From the NCBI GenBank assembly GCA_013823725.1, contig PNMQ01000008.1, positions 1 to 64,000 on the forward strand: a stretch of DNA of 64,000 bases. Reading direction: 5' to 3'. The position numbers and the translations under genes are program-made. Of the stretch, positions 27,593 to 36,631 are shown one piece after another (position 1 is the first letter of the stretch; the number at the start of each line of letters is the position of its first letter). The stretch is from Candidatus Pelagibacter sp. (GTDB taxonomy: Bacteria; Pseudomonadota; Alphaproteobacteria; Paracaedibacterales; CAIOTO01). The notes beneath the pieces are model-generated. The model ran no database searches. It saw only the letters and a list, made by a program, of their open reading frames with translations, and had not been told where the DNA came from.

Positions 27593-28678
27593 TTAATCTA
27601 TATATTTTCTAGAAATTATGTTTTTAAAGTATACGAATAAAAATGTACCAGCTGCAAATAACATGCATACTACAGCTGAATAACGCATTGGATAGTCAAT
27701 AATTAGCTTCAATATTTCTTTGTAAGATTTATCGGCAACAATTAAAGATTCTTCCAATAAAACATATGCTGATAACTTAAATCTGGGTGAAGGCGCAAAA
27801 TAATCGCTATGGTGAATAACAGACATAAAAAATAAAATAGCCAATCCCAGTAGAAACACCGATGACAATAATAACAATATATTTTTAGAGATTTGATTTT
27901 TAAAGAGTCTTCCAACCCTCATACCAGAAATACTACCAATCAGAAGAAAGACAACAACCATAAAATCGGGAACAAGGTGATTATAACTCACGACTATAGA
28001 AGCCATAATTGATATGACAAAAACAGTAAATTTACCAGTACCTATAACAACTTTACTAGGCCTTCCTAATAAGTATGTTAATGCTGGCATCATAAACAGA
28101 CTAAGGCCACCACCTAATACAGTCACAAATAACCCCATCATCACACCTAGGATCAGCGGTATAAGAATGCTTAACTCGACCCTAGATCTGTTAAAAATAT
28201 AGTGAAATGGTAAAAATATCATCCAGTCTTTCATATACAAATTGACTTTAGATTGATATGGAGATCTTAATAAACGAATGCTTTGAATCAGCAGTGCCAT
28301 ACCAGCAGCAAAAAGAATAAAGATGTAGTCATAGTGTAAATTTTCAAGAATGGCTATGCCCATTTCAAAATAATTATATACAACAAATTTTATAATAATG
28401 CCAATGATGGACCCAATAATAACAACCAAAGATAGTTTGTAATCAACACTGGATTTTTCTTTATATTCTAAATAGCCAACAAAGTTTGTTGTTACAGAAT
28501 GAATAAGTTGTGTTGGAAAGGCAAGCAGTGGGTGAAAGCCGCAATAGATCATCATGGGGGTAATAATAACCCCTCCACCAAGCCCTATAATACCAGAAAA
28601 AACACCACCTATAAAACCTATGGGTATAAAAACCATAAACCCTAGATGAGGATAAAAATCTGGATCAAAAAGAAGCAT
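27593..28678 (-). CDS. TSUP-family (TauE/SafE) membrane permease
   Basis: This 361-residue polytopic protein has about eight hydrophobic segments. The family's glycine-rich signatures appear twice: GFIGGVFSGIIGLGGGVIITP (spread over ~21-41) and MGLFVTVLGGGLSLFMMPAL (~181-200), followed by GTGKF. TSUP permeases move small organosulfur or organic anions such as sulfite or sulfoacetate, and the substrate here is not predictable. The large segment between the halves and the ~60-residue C-terminal extension are longer than in minimal TauE. Its start coincides with the stop of the upstream YqaA-type gene, and it is the last gene of a lipoprotein-lepA-yqaA-TSUP operon. Confidence 0.88.
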   Translation of the reverse strand: MLLFDPDFYPHLGFMVFIPIGFIGGVFSGIIGLGGGVIITPMMIYCGFHPLLAFPTQLIHSVTTNFVGYLEYKEKSSVDYKLSLVVIIGSIIGIIIKFVVYNYFEMGIAILENLHYDYIFILFAAGMALLIQSIRLLRSPYQSKVNLYMKDWMIFLPFHYIFNRSRVELSILIPLILGVMMGLFVTVLGGGLSLFMMPALTYLLGRPSKVVIGTGKFTVFVISIMASIVVSYNHLVPDFMVVVFLLIGSISGMRVGRLFKNQISKNILLLLSSVFLLGLAILFFMSVIHHSDYFAPSPRFKLSAYVLLEESLIVADKSYKEILKLIIDYPMRYSAVVCMLFAAGTFLFVYFKNIISRKYID

Positions 28679-29298
28679 TAAAAATTTATTTTTTTAACGA
28701 TATAAAAACCGGCGACAATTATTAAAATAGAGGCTAAAAATAAATGAATCATAAATTTATCAAATATTTTTTTTGCTCTATCTCCAAAATAATACAAAAC
28801 AGCGGCCAAAGCATAAAACCGAATAGCTCTGCAAACAACACTAGCTAACACAAACATCATAAAAGGGTAATGCGCTATTCCACTGGCTAAAGCTACTAAT
28901 TTATATGGGATAGGAGTTACCCCTTTCAGTACAATAATCCAAAAACCCCATTTTTGATAATAATCGTAGAAAGATTGCATAGAGTCTTGAAATTGGTACA
29001 CCTCTATTAACCATTTACCAAATGATTGAAACAAATATGAACCTAAAAAATAACCAACAATACCACCCAAAACAGAACTAACGGTCAACCAAAATGCCAT
29101 TGACCAAACTTTTCTTCTGTTCACTATCCCCATAGGAATCATTAATAAATCAGGAGGTAAGATAAATACAGAACTTTCGGTAAATGAAATAAGCATCAAA
29201 AACCACATTGCTTTGGGACTATGTGCTTTTTCTAATATATAGTAATTCAATCGTTGTAAAAACGAAGGTTTAGAAACATTTGGTAGACCAATAGACAA
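28678..29298 (-). CDS. YqaA/DedA-like (VTT-domain) inner membrane protein
   Basis: This 206-residue protein has about four to five hydrophobic segments. It belongs to the SNARE-associated/VTT superfamily, and the short YqaA subgroup fits best: ESSVFILPPDLLMIPMG (residues ~41-57), GGIVGYFLGSYL (~77-88), and GVTPIPYKLVALASG (~125-139). DedA/VTT proteins are implicated in undecaprenyl-phosphate or phospholipid flipping. For YqaA itself the role is not defined. It lies between lepA and the TSUP gene with no spacing on either side, indicating a tight operon. Confidence 0.88.
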   Translation of the reverse strand: MSIGLPNVSKPSFLQRLNYYILEKAHSPKAMWFLMLISFTESSVFILPPDLLMIPMGIVNRRKVWSMAFWLTVSSVLGGIVGYFLGSYLFQSFGKWLIEVYQFQDSMQSFYDYYQKWGFWIIVLKGVTPIPYKLVALASGIAHYPFMMFVLASVVCRAIRFYALAAVLYYFGDRAKKIFDKFMIHLFLASILIIVAGFYIVKKINF

Positions 29299-31110
29299 CT
29301 AATCATCTCCCATTTTCAAGGCAGCAATAAAGGCACTTTGAGGAATTTCTACATTACCAAATTGTCTCATTCTTTTTTTACCTGCTTTTTGCTTATCTAA
29401 TAGTTTCCTTTTACGCGATATATCACCACCATAACATTTTGCTAAAACATCTTTTCTCATTGCAGATATAGTTTCACGCGCAATAACTTTGCCACCAATT
29501 GCAGCCTGAATTGCAATTTTAAACAATTGCTTGGGTATTAGATCTTTTAATCGGGAACAAAGAGAACGTCCTCTTGATTCTGCACGAGTTTTATGAACTA
29601 TCATGGCTAGTGCATCAACGGGTTCCATATTCACTAAAATAGAAACTTTAGCCAAATCTCCTTCTCTATATTCGTCAATCAGATAATCAAAAGAAGCATA
29701 TCCACGACTTAAAGATTTAAGGCGGTCATAAAAGTCAAAAACAACTTCATTCAAAGGAAGCTTATACACAACCATTGCTCTATTACCAACATAGGTTAAA
29801 TCTTTTTGTTCTCCCCTTCTATCTGAACATAAGGTCAAAACTGAACCCAGATATTCATCGGGGACAAGAATGGTTGCCGTGATCCAAGGCTCTTCTATTG
29901 AATCAATCTTCATGATATCTGGCATATCTGCAGGATTATGCAAATCGATTTGGGTGCCATCAGTCATATTCATTTTATAAACAACGCTAGGTGCAGTCGT
30001 AATTAAATCTAAATCAAATTCTCGCTCTAAACGTTCTTGAATAATTTCTAAATGTAATAATCCTAAAAATCCACACCTGAATCCATATCCTAACGCTGTA
30101 GAACTTTCTGGTTCAAAATGAAAACTGGCATCGTTCAAATGCAACTTTGCCAAACAGTCTCTTAGTTTTTCAAATTCAGCTGCATCTGATGGAAACAAAC
30201 CACAAAAAACAACAGGAACAGAAGGTTTAAATCCTAGCAAAGGTGTTTGAGTTGGTCTTTTTTCTTCCGTAATGGTATCACCTACTTTACAATCGGCAAC
30301 GTGTTTGATGCTTGCTGTTAAAAAACCCATTTCACCAGGATACAAAGCATCTACTATTTGGCGTTTAGGTGTAAAGAATCCTACGCGGTCAATTTCATAA
30401 CAACCACGTGTGTTAACCATCTGAATTTTCATTCCAGCTCTAATAGAGCCTTCAATAACTCTAACCAGAATCATGACACCCAAATAGCTATCGTACCAAC
30501 TATCCACAAGAAGTGCTTTGAGTGGTTGAAGTTTCAGTTGCTCGTCTTCCAATTCACTGATTGGTGCAGGCAACCTTTTGACAATGCCTTCTAAAACATC
30601 TTTAATACCCAGTCCGCTTTTTGCTGAAATTTCAATAGCATCAGAAGCATCTATGCCAATTACGTCTTCAATCTGTTGTTTAACACGCTCAGGATTTGCA
30701 GCAGGCAAATCAATTTTATTAAGAACCGGAATAATTTCATGGTTATTTTCAATGGCTTGGTACACGTTGGCTAAAGTCTGAGCTTCGACACCTTGGCTAG
30801 CATCAACAACCAACAGTGATCCTTCACAAGCCGCCAAAGAACGGCTAACTTCATAAGCAAAGTCAACGTGACCCGGAGTATCCATTAAATTCAGCTGATA
30901 TTGTAATCCGTCATCAGCTTTGTAAAGAAGACGAACTGTTTGAGCTTTAATCGTAATGCCACGTTCTCTTTCAATATCCATTGAATCAAGCATTTGTTCT
31001 TTCATATCACGCGATTCAATAGCACCACAATATTCAATGAGTCGATCTGCTAAAGTAGATTTACCGTGATCAATATGAGCAATAATAGAAAAATTTCGAA
31101 TATGTTTCAT
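29299..31110 (-). CDS. lepA: Elongation factor 4 (LepA)
   Basis: This 603-residue translational GTPase acts on stalled ribosomes and in 30S biogenesis. Motifs in order: G1 AHIDHGKST (residues ~10-18), switch [14 protein letters not shown]3 DTPGHVDF, G4 NKID and G5 SAKSGLG. EF-G-like domains follow, then the LepA-specific C-terminal domain ([32 protein letters not shown]). The length is typical. It follows a lipoprotein gene by 28 bp. Confidence 0.97.
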   Translation of the reverse strand: MKHIRNFSIIAHIDHGKSTLADRLIEYCGAIESRDMKEQMLDSMDIERERGITIKAQTVRLLYKADDGLQYQLNLMDTPGHVDFAYEVSRSLAACEGSLLVVDASQGVEAQTLANVYQAIENNHEIIPVLNKIDLPAANPERVKQQIEDVIGIDASDAIEISAKSGLGIKDVLEGIVKRLPAPISELEDEQLKLQPLKALLVDSWYDSYLGVMILVRVIEGSIRAGMKIQMVNTRGCYEIDRVGFFTPKRQIVDALYPGEMGFLTASIKHVADCKVGDTITEEKRPTQTPLLGFKPSVPVVFCGLFPSDAAEFEKLRDCLAKLHLNDASFHFEPESSTALGYGFRCGFLGLLHLEIIQERLEREFDLDLITTAPSVVYKMNMTDGTQIDLHNPADMPDIMKIDSIEEPWITATILVPDEYLGSVLTLCSDRRGEQKDLTYVGNRAMVVYKLPLNEVVFDFYDRLKSLSRGYASFDYLIDEYREGDLAKVSILVNMEPVDALAMIVHKTRAESRGRSLCSRLKDLIPKQLFKIAIQAAIGGKVIARETISAMRKDVLAKCYGGDISRKRKLLDKQKAGKKRMRQFGNVEIPQSAFIAALKMGDD

Positions 31111-31138
31111 TTTTTATATTTTACAACCTATTTTATAT

Positions 31139-31777
31139 TTATTTTTTGTATTTAGAATAGTCTTCACTATCCGTAAACCAGCAACGAACTGGATTTCCTT
31201 TAAATGTATCTCGTAAATCCATCACAACGGGTGTGTTTGGTTTAATTTCACCATTCCTTACCTTGTCATTACCGTCGCCACCAACAGCACCTGATTCTTT
31301 GATTTTTTGAATTGCCGACAAGTCAACCACTAAAGTTTGACGTGCATAATATCCAGACTCGGTTGTTGGAACATCCATGGTTTTAGAACAAGCACATGTA
31401 ATAGAAACATTATTTTTCAATGAAAATGTTCCACCAAATAATTTTGTTTTCCAAGAACCAACATCATAATTTAAAACAGGTTTCAAAGTTAATTTACCAT
31501 TAACCATAGTCTCACAGTTAACAGCCGATAATTTAACAAGAGGATATTCTGTTTTTTTATTTTGAGAGACTCGATAAAGTTTTTTTTCATCCAGAACACT
31601 AATATCAATAGGGCAAACGTTCAAGGGATCAGTTTTTAAATCACGAACCGAATCACGTGCTTCTTTAAATGAACCAATAGTGTCTTTTAGTGATGCTACG
31701 TTAAAGTTAGCAGGCAAGCATCCAGCAAGCACAAATACCGTGACGCTACATTTCAAAACATTATTTATCTTTATCAC
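31139..31777 (-). CDS. Hypothetical lipoprotein
   Basis: I do not recognise this protein of about 212 residues. The N-terminus has a short hydrophobic stretch ending in lipobox LAGC, so it should be lipidated. Cysteines recur in the mature part (CPIDI, NCETM, ITCACS and CWF), consistent with disulfides. A Gly-rich loop lies near residues ~170-180. Starts are uncertain: only GTG and TTG codons are available (GTG 31795, GTG 31777, TTG 31756), and 31777 is chosen as a compromise that gives a normal signal length. It precedes lepA on the same strand. Confidence 0.65.
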   Translation of the reverse strand: MIKINNVLKCSVTVFVLAGCLPANFNVASLKDTIGSFKEARDSVRDLKTDPLNVCPIDISVLDEKKLYRVSQNKKTEYPLVKLSAVNCETMVNGKLTLKPVLNYDVGSWKTKLFGGTFSLKNNVSITCACSKTMDVPTTESGYYARQTLVVDLSAIQKIKESGAVGGDGNDKVRNGEIKPNTPVVMDLRDTFKGNPVRCWFTDSEDYSKYKK

Positions 31778-31925
31778 GCAATATTTAGAGAACACAATAT
31801 ATATCTCTTTTGAAAAATTCTTACCTTTTAGGATAGCATAACTCTTATCAAAACGAAAAAGATTAAAAAAATTATTGTCGTTTTGATTGTATTAATATTC
31901 AAATTTTAATAAGAAACCAGGCCAG

Positions 31926-32654
31926 TTATTTTTTATTGAGAAAACCTTCAATACCCTTTTTTCCTTCCTCTGAACATAAGAGTTGGTAAAATTCAAATCT
32001 TTCTTTTTCTATATTTTCTTTATTAACGATACCAATCGTCTTCTTGATGATCTGTAAAGATCTCAATGATTTAGAGGCGATATCTTGCGTCATCTCACAA
32101 ATTTTTTTAAAAGACACTTCTTCTGGAAAAACATCAACAACAAGTCCCCATTCTTTGGCTGTTTTTGCATCAATTTTTTGGCCACTCATCATTAAATACG
32201 CAATTTTCGAAGGTGAAAGAAATTTCTTTGCATATTCTGTCCCTCCGCCTCCTGGTATTAGATTTAAATTAATTTCTGGAAAACCAAAACTTGCATTTTC
32301 TGATGCAACAATAAAATCACACATCATAGCTAATTCTAACCCCCCACCTAAACAAGCACCTTGAACAAAACCAATAATGGGTTTAGTAAAACAAGCAACA
32401 TTCTGCCAATGATTCATGGGGTCAAATTTTTGATTGTAGTGACCCAGAACAAATAACTCTTTCAAATCTGCACCTGCTGAAAAAACTTTACATGCTGATT
32501 TTAATAACACCACATGCACATCATCTTGTTTTTCAAGGCACTCTAACTCGGCCACTAACTGAGCAATCATATTTTGAGATAGTGTATTTAAAGGGGGATT
32601 ATTTAATTCAATCAATGCAACGTGATTTTCTATGGTGCATATAATATTAATCAT
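31926..32654 (-). CDS. Enoyl-CoA hydratase/isomerase family protein (crotonase)
   Basis: This 242-residue crotonase-fold enzyme has the oxyanion-hole segment SAGADLKEL (residues ~59-67) and the helix QGACLGGGLELAMMCD. Its FPEINLNLIPGGGGTEY follows, so both catalytic glutamates expected of a true hydratase (in GGGLELA and FPEI) are present. It would hydrate enoyl-CoA in fatty-acid oxidation or a related acyl-CoA pathway. No thiolase or acyl-CoA dehydrogenase gene is adjacent, so the pathway is unassigned. Confidence 0.9.
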   Translation of the reverse strand: MINIICTIENHVALIELNNPPLNTLSQNMIAQLVAELECLEKQDDVHVVLLKSACKVFSAGADLKELFVLGHYNQKFDPMNHWQNVACFTKPIIGFVQGACLGGGLELAMMCDFIVASENASFGFPEINLNLIPGGGGTEYAKKFLSPSKIAYLMMSGQKIDAKTAKEWGLVVDVFPEEVSFKKICEMTQDIASKSLRSLQIIKKTIGIVNKENIEKERFEFYQLLCSEEGKKGIEGFLNKK

Positions 32655-32778
32655 CTTTTCACTGTCATTTTTTTATAATGCCCTATTCTTCATTTTTTCA
32701 TCTAATAAAGAATTAATTTCATAAAAAATTAATCTTCATATTGTACAAAATCAGTAAGCAATTCAAAATCAACATATT

Positions 32779-33612
32779 TTGTTTAAAATTCATTTTTTAG
32801 GCGTTAGAGGAAGTACTCCTTGTTGTAATCAAAATGTCGTCCAATATGGAGGTCATACCAGTTGTGTTTTTTTTGAATTTGATCAAAAAATTTTTATTAT
32901 CGATGCTGGATCAGGAATTATTAGTGCCAATGCAAAATTCAATCCAGAGATTCACAAAACTACACATTTATTTCTTTCTCATGTTCATCTTGATCACGTT
33001 ATGGGACTTCCTTTCTATTTTCCTTTTTGGAATAAAGAGCATAAAATCAACATTTATTCAGGGACCACGAAAGAATATAACGGGATACAAAACACACTTG
33101 AACATCTTTTTTCTCCCCCAGTTTTTCCTATTCCCATGAAAGCTTTTCCGGCAAAAAAAACTTATATTGATTTTGATGCCAAAGAACAGTTTCAATTTGC
33201 TTCATTAACGGTTAAAACTATCAATCTAAACCACCCTAACGGTGCCATCGGATATCGATTTGAATCGGATAACCATTCTTTTTGTTATATTAGCGATCAC
33301 GAGCACGACGATTCTTATGACATTGATAGTTTGATAGAATTTATCAAAGATACAGATCTATTAATCTACGACTCTACCTACGACGACCTCACCCTTCACA
33401 AATACAAAGGATGGGGACATTCAACATGGCAAGAAGCTGTTCGTCTAGGTGAAAAAGCAAAAGTCAAACATATTGGCATTTTTCATCATGATCCATCCAA
33501 TACAGATATACAATTAGATAAACTTCAAGAATCCGTTTTGCAAGAACATTCAAACGTTACATTTTTAAAACAAGACAGCTGCTTTTGCATTATTGACCAA
33601 GAATTTAAATAA
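32779..33612 (+). CDS. MBL-fold metallo-hydrolase
   Basis: This 277-residue protein of the metallo-beta-lactamase fold starts at a TTG. The subfamily signature FLGVRGSTP with QYGGHTSCV lies at the N-terminus. It is followed by IIDAGSG and the metal motif SHVHLDHVMG (HxHxDH). Later ligands probably are His in NHPNG, Asp in SDHEHD and His in FHHDPSN. The closest relatives I know act as phosphodiesterases or ribonuclease-like hydrolases, and the substrate is undetermined. It opens an operon with the alpha/beta-hydrolase-like gene (2 bp later) and marC. Confidence 0.88.
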   Translation: MFKIHFLGVRGSTPCCNQNVVQYGGHTSCVFFEFDQKIFIIDAGSGIISANAKFNPEIHKTTHLFLSHVHLDHVMGLPFYFPFWNKEHKINIYSGTTKEYNGIQNTLEHLFSPPVFPIPMKAFPAKKTYIDFDAKEQFQFASLTVKTINLNHPNGAIGYRFESDNHSFCYISDHEHDDSYDIDSLIEFIKDTDLLIYDSTYDDLTLHKYKGWGHSTWQEAVRLGEKAKVKHIGIFHHDPSNTDIQLDKLQESVLQEHSNVTFLKQDSCFCIIDQEFK

Positions 33613-33614
33613 AC

Positions 33615-34955
33615 ATGAACAAAAAATTCTTTATTTTTTTCATCATTATTTTTACAAGCGTATATAGTGGATATAAATTTATTTTCATAAATCCAAGAAA
33701 ACAAGAACAACAAAAATCATCTTCTCAAGATGCTTTAAAAAAAACAAACGGCTTAATCGAAAAAGATCATCTTAAAATTATTGTACTACCCAAACCCACA
33801 GGTCCCTTTAACGTGGGTACAAAACCTATACACGTCCAAGACGTTACCAGACCTATGGTTCATGAAAAAAATAAAAGACATTGGGTCATCCAAGCTTTTT
33901 ATCCTGCAAAACCTCATCAATTTACACGTTTTAGACCAAGACATACTTTTGGATACGCTAACCAAATCTATTTTGCATCTAAAATAGGTGAATATTTTAT
34001 CGAATCACACGCAGAACCTATTGGGTCTATCTTAAAAAATCAATCGGGGGGCATTGTTGAATATCCTGTGCTGATCATAGTACCTGATATTACAAAAACG
34101 CGTTGGGATTATACTATAATTTGCGAACAACTTGCCTCTATGGGCTATATCGTCCTTATTTGGGATCAACCCTATATTGCTCGTGTTGTTAATTTAAAAT
34201 ATAATAAACCGCTAAGACCTTATTGGTCAGATTTATGGAAGTCCTCAAAGAATGAGCAATTTAAAAAAAAAATTCTAGTTCAAGCTTTAAAAAATCAACA
34301 AGGAGATCTCAACTGGATTTTAAACAACTTAACAGCAACTCTCCATTTTATGCGCGCCAAATCTAATCAACAAATTATCCTTATGGGTCACGGTTACGGA
34401 GCATCGGTCATCAAAACCATTCATCAAGATAATAAAATAGCTGGCATAATCGAATATGCTCCTAAAGACATATCTGCATATGAACAGGAACTAGGATCTT
34501 TTAAAATATCAAAATCAAAATCTCCTACACTTCAACTATTCACAGCTATTTCGGAAAAAAGAAAAAAAACTCCTTTTGATTTTCAGTATTATTCGTTTGA
34601 CGATCCAATTATTCAAAAAAATAACAATCATAGTAAGTTATATACAATCGCAAATTTAAAAGCATACGAAAATACAATCTTGGATTATGGGTATTTTTCT
34701 GATAAAATTCCCATAATTAATATTAAGCCCAATTGGTGGTTATTCCTAAGCCATATGATGGGCAACTGGGATGTGTTGCATACGCAAGGATTAGATCATA
34801 AGTATAAAGATAGTGATGAATTTTACAGAACACTTTTTCACACAATAGAATCTTGGCTTAAAAATAATCGACTTTTTCCCAAACACACACCGTCACCTGA
34901 AGAGATCAAACATTTAAAAATACAAGCTAAACAACAGCATAAATTAAAAAAATAA
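33615..34955 (+). CDS. PAF-acetylhydrolase-like alpha/beta-hydrolase lacking the nucleophile serine
   Basis: This 446-residue protein has an N-terminal signal anchor (residues ~4-24) and an alpha/beta-hydrolase domain resembling the platelet-activating-factor acetylhydrolase group. The segment EYPVLIIVPD, then CEQLASMGYIVLIWDQP (~165-186), corresponds to the HG-containing strand and helix. The nucleophile elbow reads MGHGYGAS (257-264), so the usual Ser is Gly260 (codon GGT, one base from a serine codon). A His is retained in LSHMMGNW. It is either a pseudoenzyme or uses a different residue. The C-terminus is basic. It lies in an operon with an MBL hydrolase and marC. Confidence 0.75.
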   Translation: MNKKFFIFFIIIFTSVYSGYKFIFINPRKQEQQKSSSQDALKKTNGLIEKDHLKIIVLPKPTGPFNVGTKPIHVQDVTRPMVHEKNKRHWVIQAFYPAKPHQFTRFRPRHTFGYANQIYFASKIGEYFIESHAEPIGSILKNQSGGIVEYPVLIIVPDITKTRWDYTIICEQLASMGYIVLIWDQPYIARVVNLKYNKPLRPYWSDLWKSSKNEQFKKKILVQALKNQQGDLNWILNNLTATLHFMRAKSNQQIILMGHGYGASVIKTIHQDNKIAGIIEYAPKDISAYEQELGSFKISKSKSPTLQLFTAISEKRKKTPFDFQYYSFDDPIIQKNNNHSKLYTIANLKAYENTILDYGYFSDKIPIINIKPNWWLFLSHMMGNWDVLHTQGLDHKYKDSDEFYRTLFHTIESWLKNNRLFPKHTPSPEEIKHLKIQAKQQHKLKK

Positions 34956-34970
34956 AAGGAAACTCACTTA

Positions 34971-35603
34971 ATGCATTTATTCGATTTTTTAACACAATCT
35001 TTTATCACCTTACTCGTTATTATCAATCCCTTTGCCGTTGTACCCATTTTTTTAGCACTTACACAAAAAGATAGCAGTGATATCAAGAAAAAAGTTGCCC
35101 TTAAATCTTGTTTTATAAGCCTTCTTCTTCTTTGTTCTTTTTCATTTTTGGGAGACTACATCTTAGACGTTACAAAAATTTCAGTTGGTGCATTTAGAAT
35201 TACTGGTGGTTTCCTGCTTCTTCTTTCTGCTATCGAGATGGTACGCAGTAACGTTGATGACATCATCAAAAAATGCACTAATGAAGAAAGTAACGTAGAT
35301 CAACGTATCAGTGAAATTTCTGTATTTCCTTTATCCATCCCCTTCCTTGCAGGACCAGGAGCTCTGACATCTGTTGTAATTCTTATGAGGGAAGCAGGAG
35401 AAATCAGTTTTCAAGCGGAGGTTGGACTTATTGGCGTTCTGGTTGCTATTATTATTTTTGCTTACTGTTGTTTACGCATGAGTCAGATGCTCATCAATAT
35501 TTTAGGCCTTATGGGAACCAATATATTAACAAAAGTATTTGGCATTATTCTTTCTGCCTTATCCGTTCAAAGCATTATTAATGGCATCAAATCTTTTTTC
35601 TAA
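34971..35603 (+). CDS. MarC/YchE family integral membrane protein
   Basis: This 210-residue membrane protein has about six hydrophobic segments. The family hallmark INPFAVVPIFLALT (residues ~18-31), FRITGGFLLLLSAIEM (~68-83) and SIPFLAGPGALTSVVIL (~122-138) are clear. MarC proteins are NAAT-like membrane proteins once linked to multiple antibiotic resistance, and that link is not supported. The transport substrate is unknown. It is the last gene of the MBL-hydrolase operon and converges on hisC. Confidence 0.92.
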   Translation: MHLFDFLTQSFITLLVIINPFAVVPIFLALTQKDSSDIKKKVALKSCFISLLLLCSFSFLGDYILDVTKISVGAFRITGGFLLLLSAIEMVRSNVDDIIKKCTNEESNVDQRISEISVFPLSIPFLAGPGALTSVVILMREAGEISFQAEVGLIGVLVAIIIFAYCCLRMSQMLINILGLMGTNILTKVFGIILSALSVQSIINGIKSFF

Positions 35604-35608
35604 AAAAT

Positions 35609-36631
35609 CTATGCATCGAAATCAAAGGCAAGTGTGAGTTGCTTCAATAACTCCATAGAGGCTTGATTTCCTATACTAATTCTAACCATATGGCTTAAGT
35701 TATAATCGTTCAATAAACTTGCAACTATTTGGTTTTGGTACAAATAATCGTAATAGCTCTTGGCTTGCTTATCGCTCCTCAATTTTAATGTTACAAAGTT
35801 ACCTGCATTACGACACAATAATATCCCCAGTGAATCATAAAAGGATTCAATATCTTTCAAAGCCTTTAGAGTATGATCTATGGTTTCATTCGCAAAAACA
35901 TCATCACTCAGTGCTATTATTGCTGCCTCTTGTGCTATGCGTGAGGCTTTGTATAAAACCCGTTGCAGATTTAACTTGGCCATAACCTGTGATACAGCAT
36001 ATAACCAGCCAATGCGTAAACCAGCAAGTCCGTATACCTTTGATAAAGTTCGAGTAACACAAACATTAGGATACAGGGAAGGAAATTCCATGCCATCATT
36101 ATATCCTTCACAACGGTATGCATATTCTGCATAAGCAGAGTCAATTAAAATGATTACGGTTGACGGAATACTTTCCACTAAACGTTTTAGTTCTTTATGG
36201 GGCATAAACGTCCCTATAGGGTTTCCCGGATGATCTAAACAAATCATTTTTGTATGAGGCGTTACAGCATTAAGGATTTGATCCACATTGATGCACCACT
36301 TAGAATCATAGCCTACATTTATAATACGAGACCCTGTAATTTGTGCTGCTTTTTCATACAGAATAAAAGAATGCTGTGGAATAATAATTTCATCCGTTTC
36401 TAATTTACAAAAGGTGCGGATCAAAGTTGTAATGAGATCTTCAGATCCTGCTCCACATAAAATATTTTGTGGGTCAATATTGTATTTAAAAGCTATGGAT
36501 TGTTTTAAATCTTGTGCACTGGGATCTGCATATAAATACTGACGGTCGTAGTGTAAAAAAAAATCTTTAACTTTAGGGCTACATCCAAATGGATTTTCAT
36601 TAGCATTCAATTTATAAACCATTTTAAGCAA
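35609..36631 (-). CDS. hisC: Histidinol-phosphate aminotransferase family (HisC)
   Basis: This 340-residue PLP enzyme of fold type I has the family N-terminal [17 protein letters not shown], the NPIGT loop (GNPIGTF), the DSAYAEY segment and the PLP-lysine motif [16 protein letters not shown]. HisC converts imidazole-acetol phosphate to histidinol phosphate but can also transaminate aromatic 2-oxo acids. No other histidine-biosynthesis gene is in the window, so a broader aromatic or other transaminase role is plausible. Its start overlaps the end of mutS by 8 bp, implying coupled expression. Confidence 0.88.
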   Translation of the reverse strand: MLKMVYKLNANENPFGCSPKVKDFFLHYDRQYLYADPSAQDLKQSIAFKYNIDPQNILCGAGSEDLITTLIRTFCKLETDEIIIPQHSFILYEKAAQITGSRIINVGYDSKWCINVDQILNAVTPHTKMICLDHPGNPIGTFMPHKELKRLVESIPSTVIILIDSAYAEYAYRCEGYNDGMEFPSLYPNVCVTRTLSKVYGLAGLRIGWLYAVSQVMAKLNLQRVLYKASRIAQEAAIIALSDDVFANETIDHTLKALKDIESFYDSLGILLCRNAGNFVTLKLRSDKQAKSYYDYLYQNQIVASLLNDYNLSHMVRISIGNQASMELLKQLTLAFDFDA

